Below, piece after piece: positions 1 to 9,262 of a DNA stretch of 64,000 nt. The notes under the pieces are model-generated. The model did not search any database. It had not been told where the DNA came from and worked only from the letters and a program-made list of their open reading frames with translations. The first letter of the stretch is position 1. The number at the start of each line of letters is the position of its first letter. A program made the translations under genes and the position numbers. Origin of the DNA: Methylorubrum populi (GTDB lineage Bacteria > Pseudomonadota > Alphaproteobacteria > Rhizobiales > Beijerinckiaceae); the NCBI GenBank assembly GCA_020741775.1, contig DYYG01000047.1:62001-126000 (forward strand), in the 5' to 3' direction.

Positions 1-106
1 GGCATCCGTGCGTCCTGAACGGGAGCCTCGCTGTCAAGCGGCGAAGCCCGTCACGCCAAAGTCGCGAAGGGCGGCCAGAACGGAGCCGCTTCCTCCGGGT
101 TCGACG

Positions 107-733
107 ATGGCCCCCTCCCGCTCCGCCCGGCTCGCCGCGGCCCTGATCGCTCTCTGCGCCGCCCTGGGTGTGGCGGCTGGCTTCATCGCCGTATTCGGCC
201 GCACCGGCTCGGTGCCGGCCACGGCCTGGATCATGGTCGCCTACTTCACCAATCTCACCGGGCTTGTCGTCGCCGTGGTGTTCGGCGGGATCGCGCTGCG
301 GCGGCCGGGCCTGTCCCAGCCCTGGCTCGTGGCCGGGACGGCGCTCGCGAGCCTGCTCGTCGGCGTCGTCCAGCGGCTGCTGCTCTACGGCCTGAGGGAG
401 CTGCGCGGCGGCGACCTCGTCGGCGACATCCTGCTGCATCAGGCGCTGCCGGTGCTGGTGCCGCTGTTCTGGCTCGCCTTCGTGCCGAAGGGGCGGCTTT
501 CGGCCCGCGATCCGCTGCTGTTCGCGGCCTATCCGTTGGCTTACCTCGCCTACACCCTGGTGCGGGGCGCATTCGATGCCCGCTATCCCTACCCGTTCCT
601 CGATGTGGGCAAGCTCGGCTGGGGGCCGGTGGCGGCCTATGCCGGCGCCATCGCAGCGGCCTTCCTCGCAGTCGGCTGGACAATGGTGGCGCTCGACCGC
701 CTCCTCGCCCGGCGCCGGCCGGCCGCCGGCTGA
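107..733 (+). CDS. Pr6Pr-type integral membrane protein
   Basis: Encodes 208 residues that are almost entirely hydrophobic, with about six predicted membrane spans and a basic C-terminal tail (RRRPAAG). The pattern resembles the Pr6Pr (FAR-17a/AIG1-like) family of bacterial six-helix membrane proteins, whose biochemical role is not established. The frame is open upstream to base 8, but that extension is arginine/proline-rich and unlike a membrane protein, so the ATG at 107, directly before the first hydrophobic helix, is preferred. It converges with the pseudouridine synthase gene, leaving six bases between the two stop codons. The family assignment is from overall pattern only. Confidence 0.6.
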   Translation: MAPSRSARLAAALIALCAALGVAAGFIAVFGRTGSVPATAWIMVAYFTNLTGLVVAVVFGGIALRRPGLSQPWLVAGTALASLLVGVVQRLLLYGLRELRGGDLVGDILLHQALPVLVPLFWLAFVPKGRLSARDPLLFAAYPLAYLAYTLVRGAFDARYPYPFLDVGKLGWGPVAAYAGAIAAAFLAVGWTMVALDRLLARRRPAAG

Positions 734-739
734 CTGCGA

Positions 740-1471
740 TCACCCTGCGAACACCGCCGCGATCTCGCCGGGGCCGAGCACCCGGTATCCGCCCGCCTCC
801 AGATCGGACGGCAGGGCGAGGCCGCCGACCCGGTCGCGGTGGAGCGCATCGACATGGTTGCCCATCGCCGCGAACATGCGCCGAACCTGATGGTAGCGGC
901 CCTCGTGCAGGGTGACCGTGCAATGCGTGGCGTCGTCCGCCTCCATCTCCACCGGCAGGAGCGGCTTGTCCTCGCCGTCCAGCATCAATTCGCCGGAGGC
1001 GAGGATCGACACCTCGTCGCCCTGGAGCGGCCTCGCCAGCGTGACCCGATAACGCTTGGCGACCTTCGCCTTGGGCGAGATGATCCGGTGCAGCAGGGCG
1101 CCGTCATCGGTCAGCAGCAAGAGGCCCGAGGTTTCCTTGTCGAGGCGCCCGACGGTGGAGAGCGCGGGATCGCGCCGCCGCCAGCGCTCGGGCAGCAGGC
1201 TGTAGACCAGCGGCCCCGCCTCCTTGTGCGAGCAGGTGACGCCGAGCGGCTTGTGCAGGATCAGGCAGAGGCCCGGCAGCGGATCGAGAGGTTGGCCCTG
1301 AACCGTCATCCGCGCCGACAGGTCGGGATCGAGCGGGATGCGCTGCGCCGCATCGGTCAGCTTCTCTCCGTCGAGGCGAACGAGACCGGCCCAGGCCAGC
1401 CCCTCCACCTCCCGGCGCGAACCGTAACCGAGATTGGCCAGCAGCCGGTCGAGGCGAACCGCCTTGGTCAT
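740..1471 (-). CDS. rsuA: RsuA-family 16S rRNA pseudouridine synthase
   Basis: A 243-residue pseudouridine synthase. The N-terminus is an S4 RNA-binding domain (about residues 5-60, with RLDRLLANLGYGSRREVE). The catalytic domain follows, with the family motif GRLDKETSGLLLLT, whose aspartate is the catalytic nucleophile, and a C-terminal YHQVRRMFAAMGN motif. Known RsuA isomerises U516 of 16S rRNA; the exact target here is inferred. The frame is open much further upstream, but that part is the shadow of the methyltransferase gene. The ATG at 1471 gives a normal start 13 bases after the stop of that gene, so the two are probably co-transcribed as an rRNA-modification pair. Confidence 0.88.
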   Translation of the reverse strand: MTKAVRLDRLLANLGYGSRREVEGLAWAGLVRLDGEKLTDAAQRIPLDPDLSARMTVQGQPLDPLPGLCLILHKPLGVTCSHKEAGPLVYSLLPERWRRRDPALSTVGRLDKETSGLLLLTDDGALLHRIISPKAKVAKRYRVTLARPLQGDEVSILASGELMLDGEDKPLLPVEMEADDATHCTVTLHEGRYHQVRRMFAAMGNHVDALHRDRVGGLALPSDLEAGGYRVLGPGEIAAVFAG

Positions 1472-1484
1472 GCGAGGTCCGATC

Positions 1485-2411
1485 TCACTTGCGCGCCTCG
1501 AACAGCTTGTAGCCCCCTTCCGTGACCACCGGCGTGACGCTGCGGAATGCGTCGCGCAGGGGCGCCTCGTAGGGCAGATGGGCATTGGCCACGAGGTGGA
1601 GCGTCCCGCCCGGCCGCAGGGCCGAGGCCGCGCGGGCGATGAAGGCGCGGCCCAGGGCCTGATCCTCCGCGCCGCCGTCGTGGAAGGGCGGATTGGTGAC
1701 CACGAAGTCGAGCCCGGACAAAGCCGGCTCCGCGCCCCGCAGATCGGCCCAATGGTGGCTGGCCCGCGACTCGTCGACATTGCGCCGGGCCATGGCGACG
1801 GCGCGGCGGTCGATATCGATCAGGGCAAGGGAGGCGACCTTCGACGATTTCAGCACCGCGCGGGCAAGGATGCCGAGGCCGCAGCCGAAATCGGCGCCGC
1901 GCCCCGACAGGGCCGGCAGGTGACGCAGCAACAGGGCGGTGCCGGGATCGAGCCGGTCCCAGGAGAAGATGCCGGGCTGCGTGCAGAGGGCGAGATTGTC
2001 GATATGGCGCGGAGCACCCTCCGCCACCGCCGCGTCGAGGCCGGAGGGCGTCCCGGGTCGCAGGGCGGTGCAGATGCGGTGGTGCCGGCGGGGCTCGTCG
2101 GTGACCGCACAGCCGAAGGTGCGCAATGCCTTGGCGAGGCGCGTGCCGCCCTTGTCCTTGGGGGCCAGCGCGACGAGCCGGCCGCCGGGCCGCAGGGCGC
2201 GAATCGCCAGGGCCAGGACGTAGCGCCGCTCGACCGTGCCGGGCGGCGCGAGGAGCACGGCCGAATCGAGGCCGGCCTCGGCGAGGTCCTCGAGTCGGGC
2301 CGAGCCGGGAATCAGCGGCGAGACCTGGACCGCGCCCGCAGGCCGTTCGGCGAGATCGTCCGGCGGAAGGCCGTAGAGAACGGCCCGGATGTCAGGATCG
2401 GTATGGGTCAT
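1485..2411 (-). CDS. rsmC: RsmC-like rRNA (guanine-N2) methyltransferase
   Basis: A 308-residue class I SAM-dependent methyltransferase. The C-terminal half carries the SAM-binding motif DFGCGLGILA (about residue 175) and the catalytic NPPFHDGG motif typical of N2-guanine methyltransferases such as RsmC and RlmG. The N-terminal half is a degenerate methyltransferase-like domain (VLLAPPGTVERR), which matches the two-domain architecture of RsmC. The predicted role is methylation of a guanine in 16S rRNA, G1207 in the E. coli enzyme. It is the first gene of an apparent two-gene operon with the RsuA-family synthase. The substrate position is inferred from the family. Confidence 0.82.
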   Translation of the reverse strand: MTHTDPDIRAVLYGLPPDDLAERPAGAVQVSPLIPGSARLEDLAEAGLDSAVLLAPPGTVERRYVLALAIRALRPGGRLVALAPKDKGGTRLAKALRTFGCAVTDEPRRHHRICTALRPGTPSGLDAAVAEGAPRHIDNLALCTQPGIFSWDRLDPGTALLLRHLPALSGRGADFGCGLGILARAVLKSSKVASLALIDIDRRAVAMARRNVDESRASHHWADLRGAEPALSGLDFVVTNPPFHDGGAEDQALGRAFIARAASALRPGGTLHLVANAHLPYEAPLRDAFRSVTPVVTEGGYKLFEARK

Positions 2412-2464
2412 GGCATGCTGGCATGGGACGACACTCGATCACCCGCGCATCCTCCCGCCCGCCT

Positions 2465-2573
2465 CCTCATCCTGAGGTGCGGAGCGAAGCGAAGCCTCGA
2501 AGGATCCTCCAGGAATCGCGCGGCATCTGGAGAATCCTTCGTGGCCCGCTGACGCGGGCACCTCAGGATGAGG
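2465..2573. repeat. Palindromic intergenic repeat, family B copy 1
   Basis: A 109-bp element between rsmC and era. Its ends are perfect 16-bp inverted repeats: CCTCATCCTGAGGTGC at 2465-2480 and its complement at 2558-2573. The interior also folds back (AGGATCCTCCAG against CTGGAGAATCCT). A related copy lies at 36059-36172. The whole element could form a long hairpin in RNA. It looks like a miniature REP/MITE-type repeat; no coding capacity is seen. Confidence 0.8.
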
Positions 2574-2604
2574 CGGAGAGTGGGAGTGCGTGGAGGTAAA
2601 TCGG

Positions 2605-3549
2605 TCAGCCCGTCGGGAATTCGAGGCCCATCTCGCGGTAGCGGGCGGGATCGTCGGCCCAGTTCTCGCGGACCTTCACGTGCAGGAACAGATGCACCTT
2701 GGCCTCGGCGGCCTCGGCGATTTCCAGCCGCGCCGCCTGCCCGATCGCCTTGATCGTCTGGCCGCCCTTGCCCAGCACGATCGAGCGCTGGCTCTCGCGC
2801 TCGACGAAGATGGTCTGCTCGATGCGCACCGAACCGTCGGGCCGCACCTGCCACTGGTCGGTCTCGACCGTGGAGCGGTAGGGCAGTTCCTCGTGCAGCC
2901 GGTCGTAGATCTTCTCCCGGGTGATCTCGGCGGCGAGCATCCGTAGGGGCGCGTCCGAAATCTGGTCCTCGGGGTAGAGCCAGGGCCCCGGCGGCATCCG
3001 CGCCGCCAGCGCCTTGCGCAGGTCGGCCACGCCGTCGCCGTTGAGCGCCGAGATCATGTACGTGTCCTCGAACGGGACCAGAGTATTGAGCTTGGCCACC
3101 AGTTCGAGCAGGCGCTCGCGGGCGATCAGGTCGATCTTGTTGAGGATCAGGATCTTGGGCCGCTTCACCTCCGGCAGGCGGCGCAGGATCGTCTCGACCT
3201 CCTCGTCCGCCCCCTTCCGGGCATCGACTAGCAGGCAGACCGCGTCGGCATCCGCCGCGCCACTCCAGGCGGAATGCACCATCGCCCGGTCGAGGCGGCG
3301 CTTGGGGGCGAAGATGCCGGGCGTGTCCACGAGGACGATCTGTGCCTCGCCCTCCATGACGATGCCGCGCACCAGCGCCCGCGTCGTCTGAACCTTGCGG
3401 GAGACGATGGAGACCTTGGCGCCGACGAGGGCGTTGAGCAGGGTCGACTTGCCTGCATTCGGCACGCCGATCAGCGCGACGAATCCAGCCCGCGTCTCCT
3501 GCGGGGGCAGGCCTTCGCCGTCCTCGTTGCCCGCTTCGTGCTCAGCCAT
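2605..3549 (-). CDS. era: GTPase Era, ribosome assembly
   Basis: A 314-residue Era GTPase, which binds the 3' end of 16S rRNA during 30S maturation at the membrane-proximal ribosome pool. The G-domain motifs are all present: G1 GVPNAGKST, the T of G2 in KVQTTR, G3 DTPG, G4 NKID and G5 SAL. A C-terminal type II KH RNA-binding domain follows with the GKGGQTIK loop. The acidic N-terminal extension of about 20 residues (EAGNEDGEGLPPQE) is typical of alphaproteobacterial Era. It is the last gene of the pdxJ-acpS-lepB-rnc-era group and starts 18 bases after the end of rnc, so translation may depend on read-through of the same transcript. Confidence 0.96.
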   Translation of the reverse strand: MAEHEAGNEDGEGLPPQETRAGFVALIGVPNAGKSTLLNALVGAKVSIVSRKVQTTRALVRGIVMEGEAQIVLVDTPGIFAPKRRLDRAMVHSAWSGAADADAVCLLVDARKGADEEVETILRRLPEVKRPKILILNKIDLIARERLLELVAKLNTLVPFEDTYMISALNGDGVADLRKALAARMPPGPWLYPEDQISDAPLRMLAAEITREKIYDRLHEELPYRSTVETDQWQVRPDGSVRIEQTIFVERESQRSIVLGKGGQTIKAIGQAARLEIAEAAEAKVHLFLHVKVRENWADDPARYREMGLEFPTG

Positions 3550-3571
3550 GAAACTTAACCATGAAACTCAA
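3546..3571. repeat. 13-nt tandem duplication at rnc/era junction
   Basis: Two adjacent 13-nt units, CCATGAAACTTAA (3546-3558) and CCATGAAACTCAA (3559-3571), differ at one base. The first contains the complement of the era start codon and the second spans the rnc stop codon, so the duplication places a second, out-of-frame ATG just ahead of the era start. Confidence 0.75.
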
Positions 3572-4338
3572 CCACCCGTACCATCCTGTCTCTGTGTTCC
3601 CCCGATGCCCTCGCGGGTGAGGACGGCCTGAGCCGCCTCCTGCTCCGCCACCCGCTTCGAGGCGCCCTCGCCGTAGCCGGGCTCGATGCCCTCAACCCTG
3701 ACCGCGATGCGGAAGACCGGCGCGTGGTCGGGCCCCGAGCGCTCCACCACCTCGTAGAGCGGGATCGGCAGGCTGCGCGCCATTGCCCATTCCTGCAAGG
3801 CCGATTTCGCGTCACGCCCGCGGGGCGCGGCAGTTTCCTCACCGGGACGAAAGGCCCGCTGCACGATGGCCCGGGTCGCCTCGTAGCCGGCATCGAGGAA
3901 GACTGCGCCGAGGATCGCCTCGCAGACATCGGCGAGAATGGTCTGGTTGCGCCGCCCGCCGGTCTGGATCTCGCCGGGGCCGAGATTGAGATGGGGCCCG
4001 ACCTCCCAGGCCTCGGCCACCGCCGCGCAGGTCTCGCGCCGCACGAGGCCGGCGAGGCGCCGGGACAGTTCGCCCTCCTCCGCGTCGGGAAGGGAGCGGT
4101 AGAGCGTCTCGGCCACCGCCAGACCGAGCACGCGGTCGCCCAGGAATTCCAGGCGCTGATAGCTGCCGACCCGGCCCGACTGGCCGGCCTTGCTGACATG
4201 GGTCAGGGCCAGGGGCAGAAGGGTGGGGTCGGTGAAGACGTGGCCGATTCGGGCTTCCAGCACGTCGAGGCCCGGCCGCGAACGATGCGCCCGCCGCGCG
4301 CGGCTGGAGCGCCCGGCGCCTTCGCCGTCCTCGCTCAT
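3568..4338 (-). CDS. rnc: Ribonuclease III
   Basis: A 256-residue double-strand-specific endoribonuclease that processes rRNA precursors and regulatory RNAs. The RNase III signature RLEFLGDRVLGL carries the metal-binding glutamate and aspartate, with the second acidic cluster in ADVCEAILGAVFLDAGYE. A double-stranded RNA-binding domain fills about residues 180-250 (DAKSALQEWA, then GEGASKRVAEQEAAQAVL). A basic N-terminal extension of about 23 residues precedes the catalytic domain. The gene lies between lepB and era, the usual order in Hyphomicrobiales, where the three are normally transcribed together. Confidence 0.96.
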   Translation of the reverse strand: MSEDGEGAGRSSRARRAHRSRPGLDVLEARIGHVFTDPTLLPLALTHVSKAGQSGRVGSYQRLEFLGDRVLGLAVAETLYRSLPDAEEGELSRRLAGLVRRETCAAVAEAWEVGPHLNLGPGEIQTGGRRNQTILADVCEAILGAVFLDAGYEATRAIVQRAFRPGEETAAPRGRDAKSALQEWAMARSLPIPLYEVVERSGPDHAPVFRIAVRVEGIEPGYGEGASKRVAEQEAAQAVLTREGIGGTQRQDGTGG

Positions 4339-4398
4339 CGCCGCCCGCCCGAAGCGAGACCGGCAGATCGTCCCGTCGCCGTCACGTCCGTCAGGAAC

Positions 4399-5205
4399 TC
4401 AGTGGATGGTCGAGAAGATGCGGTTCCACCGCACGTCGGTCGGCCAGCGCCAGATTTGCCAGGCCGGGGTCCGCTCGTCGATGGAGAAGAAGATCATCTC
4501 GGCACGGCCGACGAAATTCTCGAAGGGCACGTAGCCGACGCTGGCGAGATCACGCGAATCGGTCGAGTTGTCGCGATTATCGCCCATCATGAAGAAGTGG
4601 CCAGCGGGCACCGTATAGACCTCGGTGTTGTCCCAGAAGCCGCGGTCGCCGTCCCGCTCGATCACCCGATGCGATACGCCGCCGGGCAGGGTTTCGATGT
4701 ACTGCGCCACCTTCACGGTCTGGTCGAAGGCATCGAGCGTCTCGTAATCGGCGATGCGCTCGCGCTTGACCGGCTTGCCGTTGATGTTCAGCACGCCCTC
4801 GATCACCTGGATCTTGTCGCCCGGCAAACCGATCACCCGCTTGATGTAATCGGTCGAGTTGTCCTTCGGCAGCTTGAACACGGCAATGTCGCCGCGCTTC
4901 GGCTCGGCGGCCCAGATCCGACCATGCGCCTGGAACGGAAGGTACTCCGAAAGCGGCAGCGAGTATTTCGAGTAGCCGTAGGTGTATTTCGAGACGAACA
5001 GGTAATCGCCGATCAGCAGCGTCGGGATCAGCGAGCCCGAGGGGATGTTGAACGGCTGGAACAGCAGCGTCCGCACCACCAGCGCGATCAGCAGCGCCTG
5101 GACGCCGACCTTCACGGTTTCCCGGATGCTCGCCCAGGTTCCGGGCTCCGCCGTCCGGATCTCCGTCTTGCCCTGGCGATCCACGCGCGCGCGCCCCATG
5201 CTCAT
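4399..5205 (-). CDS. lepB: Signal peptidase I
   Basis: A 268-residue type I signal peptidase that cleaves Sec and Tat signal peptides on the outer face of the inner membrane. One N-terminal membrane anchor covers about residues 33-50. The catalytic serine is Ser58 in NIPSGSLIPTLLIGD and the general-base lysine is Lys122 in DYIKRVIGLPGD. The conserved GDNRDNSTDSR box near residue 220 completes the S26 fold. It lacks the large periplasmic insertion of the E. coli enzyme, as usual for alphaproteobacteria. It belongs to the pdxJ-acpS-lepB-rnc-era group; the 134-bp space ahead of it could hold an internal promoter, but none is obvious. Confidence 0.95.
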   Translation of the reverse strand: MSMGRARVDRQGKTEIRTAEPGTWASIRETVKVGVQALLIALVVRTLLFQPFNIPSGSLIPTLLIGDYLFVSKYTYGYSKYSLPLSEYLPFQAHGRIWAAEPKRGDIAVFKLPKDNSTDYIKRVIGLPGDKIQVIEGVLNINGKPVKRERIADYETLDAFDQTVKVAQYIETLPGGVSHRVIERDGDRGFWDNTEVYTVPAGHFFMMGDNRDNSTDSRDLASVGYVPFENFVGRAEMIFFSIDERTPAWQIWRWPTDVRWNRIFSTIH

Positions 5206-5339
5206 TGAATGATGATCCCGCCTTCGGCCCCGCCGTGTCGTCCGGCAGCCGCGTTTTTGTGGCGGTGGCTGTCCTGCTGGGCGGCGGGTCTAGACTAAGC
5301 CGCGCCCGCCCGCAACGCGAGGGTTGGGCCGATGCCAAC

Positions 5340-5750
5340 CTATGTTGCGGCTACGGCCGGAACCGCTTCGATGATCACGAAGGCTTGTGCGAGGGGAGGT
5401 TCGTCGGTCAGCGTGATGTGAAGCCGCGCCTCGTGCCCCTCCGGCACCATGCGCGCCAGGTGTTCCTGCGCACCTCCGCTCAGACGAAGGGTCGGCTGGC
5501 CGCTGGGCAGGCTCACCACCTCCATATCGCGCCAGAACACACCCTGACCGATGCCGGTGCCGAGCGCCTTGGCGCAGGCCTCCTTGGCGGCGAAGCGCCG
5601 GGCGTAGGACGGCGCGCGGGCGGCGCGCCGGTCGCAGGTCGCCCGCTCGCCATCGGTGAAGACGCGATGGGTGAAGCGCTCGCCGAACTTGCCGAGAGAG
5701 GCCTCGATGCGGCGGATGTCGCAGAGATCGGTGCCGATGCCGAGGATCAC
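5340..5750 (-). CDS. acpS: Holo-[acyl-carrier-protein] synthase
   Basis: A 136-residue AcpS-type phosphopantetheinyl transferase that loads the 4'-phosphopantetheine arm of coenzyme A onto acyl carrier protein. It begins with the conserved [13 protein letters not shown], whose aspartate binds magnesium, and contains [17 protein letters not shown] with the second metal ligand, Glu, and the CoA-binding lysine. Its start overlaps the stop of pdxJ in an ATGA arrangement, indicating translational coupling. The length is normal for the family. Confidence 0.95.
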   Translation of the reverse strand: MILGIGTDLCDIRRIEASLGKFGERFTHRVFTDGERATCDRRAARAPSYARRFAAKEACAKALGTGIGQGVFWRDMEVVSLPSGQPTLRLSGGAQEHLARMVPEGHEARLHITLTDEPPLAQAFVIIEAVPAVAAT

Positions 5751-6496
5751 GGTTCGGCCTGCCGCCGCGCCCGGTCCATGGCCGCGCGCATATCGTGGAC
5801 CGCCTGCCGCAGGCCGACGAAGATCGCCTCGGCGATGAGCGCGTGGCCGATATTCAGCTCACGGATCTGTGGCAGCGCCGCCACCGGGCCGACGCTCTCG
5901 ACGGTCAGGCCGTGACCGGCATGGATCTCCAGCCCGAGCCCGGCGCCGTGGGCGGCGGCCCGCACGATCCGGTCGAGTTCATGCGCGATCCTCGCCGGCT
6001 CACCCGCGATCACCGCCTCGCAATAGGAGCCGGTATGCAGCTCGACCACCGGCGCCCGCAGGGCATGGGCCGCCTCCATCACCGCCTCGTCGGGCTCGAC
6101 GAACAGGGACACGCGGATGCCCGCTTCCGACAGTGCGGCGATGCGGGGAGCCAGGTGAGCGCGGCCGGCGACGATATCGAGGCCGCCCTCGGTGGTGCGC
6201 TCCTCGCGCTTCTCCGGCACGAGGCAGGCGGCGTGGGGCTTGGTGGCGAGCGCGATGCCGACCATCTCGTCGGTGGCCGCCATCTCGAGATTGAGCGGCA
6301 CCGGCAGGCCCTTCAGCACGGCGATGTCGGCGTCGCGGATATGGCGGCGATCCTCGCGCAGATGCGCGGTGATGCCGTCGGCCCCCGCCGCCACGGCCTC
6401 GCGGGCGGCGCGCACGGGATCGGGAGAGACTCCGCCACGGGCGTTGCGGACGGTGGCGACGTGATCGATGTTCACGCCCAGGCGCAGGGACGGCAC
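5747..6496 (-). CDS. pdxJ: Pyridoxine 5'-phosphate synthase
   Basis: A 249-residue PdxJ, which condenses 3-amino-2-oxopropyl phosphate with 1-deoxyxylulose 5-phosphate to form pyridoxine 5'-phosphate in the DXP-dependent vitamin B6 pathway. Family landmarks are [17 protein letters not shown] at the N-terminus, [12 protein letters not shown], the catalytic glutamate in LNLEMAAT and EIHAGHGLT near the end. It leads the pdxJ-acpS-lepB-rnc-era group, and its divergent neighbour is a permease gene 183 bases away, so the promoter for the group probably lies between 6497 and 6679. Confidence 0.96.
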   Translation of the reverse strand: MPSLRLGVNIDHVATVRNARGGVSPDPVRAAREAVAAGADGITAHLREDRRHIRDADIAVLKGLPVPLNLEMAATDEMVGIALATKPHAACLVPEKREERTTEGGLDIVAGRAHLAPRIAALSEAGIRVSLFVEPDEAVMEAAHALRAPVVELHTGSYCEAVIAGEPARIAHELDRIVRAAAHGAGLGLEIHAGHGLTVESVGPVAALPQIRELNIGHALIAEAIFVGLRQAVHDMRAAMDRARRQAEP

Positions 6497-6679
6497 GGGA
6501 TTCTCTCGACGCTCCGCGAAAAGGGGAGGCCTGCGGGTTTAGCGGCTGCGGCCCGCGCTTGGAAGCGCCCGCGACGCGGGGCCTCGCGCGGTGATGCGGC
6601 GGTACGGGCCGTTGCGTGACGCGTATGAACGCCCAGATTGGACCCGGCCGACACCGGCCATCGAAACCATCGAGCGCGC

Positions 6680-9262
6680 ATGCACGGTACGTTGTCCCGG
6701 CCGGAATCGTCGAAGCCGGCCCCCGCCTCCCGTCTGCCGCTCACCTGGCGGCTGGCTTTGCGCGAATTGCGCGGCGGGCTGTCGGGCTTCCGGGTGTTCA
6801 TCGCCTGCATCGCGCTGGGCGTGGCGGCGATCAGCGGCGTCACCTCCATCGCCGCCTCGCTCTCCGGCGGGCTCGGGCGCGAGGGGCGGCGGATCCTGGG
6901 CGGCGACATCACCTACAGCCTGATCAACCGCGAGGCGACGCCGGCCGAGCGGGCCGTGCTCGATGGGCAGGCGCCCGTGTCGGAGGTCGCAAGCCTGCGG
7001 GCCATGGCGGTGGCCGGCGATGGCGGCGCCGCCCTGGTCGAGCTGAAGGCGGTCGATGGCAGCTACCCGGCGGTCGGCGCGGTCGAGACCGACCCGCCGG
7101 GAGGCGCGCAGGATCTCATCGCCGAGCGAAACGGCCTCTACGGAGCAGCGGCCGATCCGGCCCTGCTGACGCGGCTCGGGCTGAAACCCGGCGACCGGGT
7201 GACCCTGGGCGGCTTCCCCATCGAGATCCGCGCCGCCCTGGTATCCGAGCCGGACCGGATCGGCAGCGGCATCGGATTCGGGCCGCGCCTGCTGATCTCG
7301 CTGCCGGCTTTGCGGGCCACCGGCCTGATCCAGCCAGGCAGCCTCAACCGCTTCACCTATCGCCTGCAAATGCCGGAGGCCGACGACGCCCGCCTCGCCG
7401 CGGTCAACGCGGCGATCCAGAAGGCCCTGCCCGAGGCGGGCTTCGAAATGCGCTCCCGCGACAATGCCGATCCGCGCTTCGCCAAGGGCATCGAACGCTT
7501 CACGCAGTTCCTGACGCTGGTCGGACTCACCGCCCTGATCGTCGGCGGGGTCGGCGTCGCGAATGCCGTGCGCGCCTTCGTCGATGGCAAGCAGGAGTCG
7601 ATCGCCACTCTCAAGAGCGTCGGCGCGCCGGGCTCGCAGGTGGTCGGGCTCTACCTCATCCAGGTCATGCTGATCGCCGCGTTCAGCACAGTCTTGGGTC
7701 TCGCCATCGGCGCCGGCCTGCCCTTCCTCCTCGATGCCGCCCTGAGGGATCAGCTCCCGCTGCCGCTCAACCCCGAGATCGCGCCGGGGCGCCTCGCTTT
7801 GGCGGCGGCCTATGGCCTGCTGACGGCGCTGGCCTTCGCGATCCTGCCCCTGGGGCGGGCCCATGACGTCCCCGTCGCCGGGCTGTTCCGCGATACCGTC
7901 GATCCCTCCGGGCGCCGGCCGCGCTGGCGCTACCTCGCCGTGCTCGCCGGGGCGCTGCTGGCGCTGGCGGGCCTCGCCCTCCTCACCGCCTTCGACCGGA
8001 AGGTGGCGCTGATCTTCATGGCCGCCGCCGCCCTCGCCTTCGGGGCTCTGCGCCTGATCGCCTCCGGAATGATGGCGCTCGCCGCCCGCCTGCCGCGGCC
8101 GAAGGGGATGGTGCCGCGCATGGCGCTGGCCAATCTCCACCGGCCGGGCGCCCTGACACCGGCGGTGGTGCTCTCGCTGGGGCTCGGCACGACCCTGCTG
8201 GTGACCCTGAGCGCCATCGACAGCAACATCACCCGGGCGCTGCAAAGCTCCCTGCCGGGCCGGGCCCCGAGCCTGTTCTTCCTCGACGTGCCGTCACGGG
8301 ACGCGGAGGCCTTCTCCAGCTTCCTCGGGGCACATGCCCCCGATGCCAAGATCGAGCGGGTGCCGATGATGCGGGGCCGCATCACGGCCCTCGACGGCGT
8401 GCCCGCCGGGCAGATCAAGCCGCCGGAGGACGCCGCCTGGGTGCTCGATGGCGACCGGGGCATCACCTACGCCGACGCCCTGCCAGACGGCTCGCGCGTG
8501 GTCGAGGGCGCGTGGTGGAGCGCGGAGGACGGCCGCCAGCCCCTCGTCTCCTTCGATGTCGAGCTCGCCCATTCCCTGGGGCTCAAGGTCGGCAGCACGG
8601 TCACCGTCAACGTCCTCGGCCGCGGGATCACGGCGAAGATCGCCAATCTGCGCAAGATCGAGTGGCGCTCGCTCGGCATCAACTTCGTGATGGTGTTCTC
8701 CCCGGGCACCTTCCGGGGCGCGCCACACGCGGATCTCGCGACGCTCACCCTGCCGAACGGGCCCGATCCGAAGCTGGAGGCGGAGGTGGTGCGCGACGCC
8801 GCCAAGGAATTCCCCTCCGTCACCAGCGTGCGGGTGAGAGACGCGCTGGAGGCGGTCAACGACCTCGTCCACAAGCTGGTGCTGGCGATCCGCGGCGCCA
8901 GCGTCGTCGCGGTGGTCGCGAGCCTGCTGGTGCTGGCCGGGGCGCTGGCCGCCGGGCACCGGGCCCGGCTCTACGACGCGGTGGTGCTCAAGGTGCTCGG
9001 CGCGACGCGGCTCCGGCTGCTCTCCGCCTATGCCCTCGAATACGGCGCCCTCGGGCTCGCCACCGCCGTCTTCGGCATCGCCGCCGGCACGGTGGCGGGG
9101 TGGGTGATCGTCTCCCGCGTGATGCGCCTCGACTTCTCTCCCGATCCCGCCGGGGCACTGGCGGTGGCGGCCTTCGCCGTGGTGTTCGCGGTGGCGGTCG
9201 GCCTAGCGGGCACGTGGCGGATCCTGGGCCAGAAGCCGGCTCCCTATCTCCGGCAGATCTGA
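6680..9262 (+). CDS. Large FtsX-family ABC transporter permease (YbbP-like)
   Basis: An 860-residue membrane protein of the YbbP/FtsX permease type. One membrane helix near residue 45 (FIACIALGVAAISGVTSIAA) is followed by a periplasmic domain, then a first FtsX domain with helices around residues 265-400, a central helix pair, a second large periplasmic domain and a C-terminal FtsX domain. Such proteins normally pair with a LolD/YbbA-like ATPase and are thought to work on lipoproteins or lipophilic compounds. No ATPase gene is beside it. A TTG at 6638 could add 14 residues, but the ATG at 6680 is preferred. Confidence 0.85.
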   Translation: MHGTLSRPESSKPAPASRLPLTWRLALRELRGGLSGFRVFIACIALGVAAISGVTSIAASLSGGLGREGRRILGGDITYSLINREATPAERAVLDGQAPVSEVASLRAMAVAGDGGAALVELKAVDGSYPAVGAVETDPPGGAQDLIAERNGLYGAAADPALLTRLGLKPGDRVTLGGFPIEIRAALVSEPDRIGSGIGFGPRLLISLPALRATGLIQPGSLNRFTYRLQMPEADDARLAAVNAAIQKALPEAGFEMRSRDNADPRFAKGIERFTQFLTLVGLTALIVGGVGVANAVRAFVDGKQESIATLKSVGAPGSQVVGLYLIQVMLIAAFSTVLGLAIGAGLPFLLDAALRDQLPLPLNPEIAPGRLALAAAYGLLTALAFAILPLGRAHDVPVAGLFRDTVDPSGRRPRWRYLAVLAGALLALAGLALLTAFDRKVALIFMAAAALAFGALRLIASGMMALAARLPRPKGMVPRMALANLHRPGALTPAVVLSLGLGTTLLVTLSAIDSNITRALQSSLPGRAPSLFFLDVPSRDAEAFSSFLGAHAPDAKIERVPMMRGRITALDGVPAGQIKPPEDAAWVLDGDRGITYADALPDGSRVVEGAWWSAEDGRQPLVSFDVELAHSLGLKVGSTVTVNVLGRGITAKIANLRKIEWRSLGINFVMVFSPGTFRGAPHADLATLTLPNGPDPKLEAEVVRDAAKEFPSVTSVRVRDALEAVNDLVHKLVLAIRGASVVAVVASLLVLAGALAAGHRARLYDAVVLKVLGATRLRLLSAYALEYGALGLATAVFGIAAGTVAGWVIVSRVMRLDFSPDPAGALAVAAFAVVFAVAVGLAGTWRILGQKPAPYLRQI

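Noticed and set aside
6539..8245. Minus-strand 568-codon open frame opposite the FtsX-type permease
   Set aside because: Gln/Arg/Gly-rich shadow of the real gene on the other strand.
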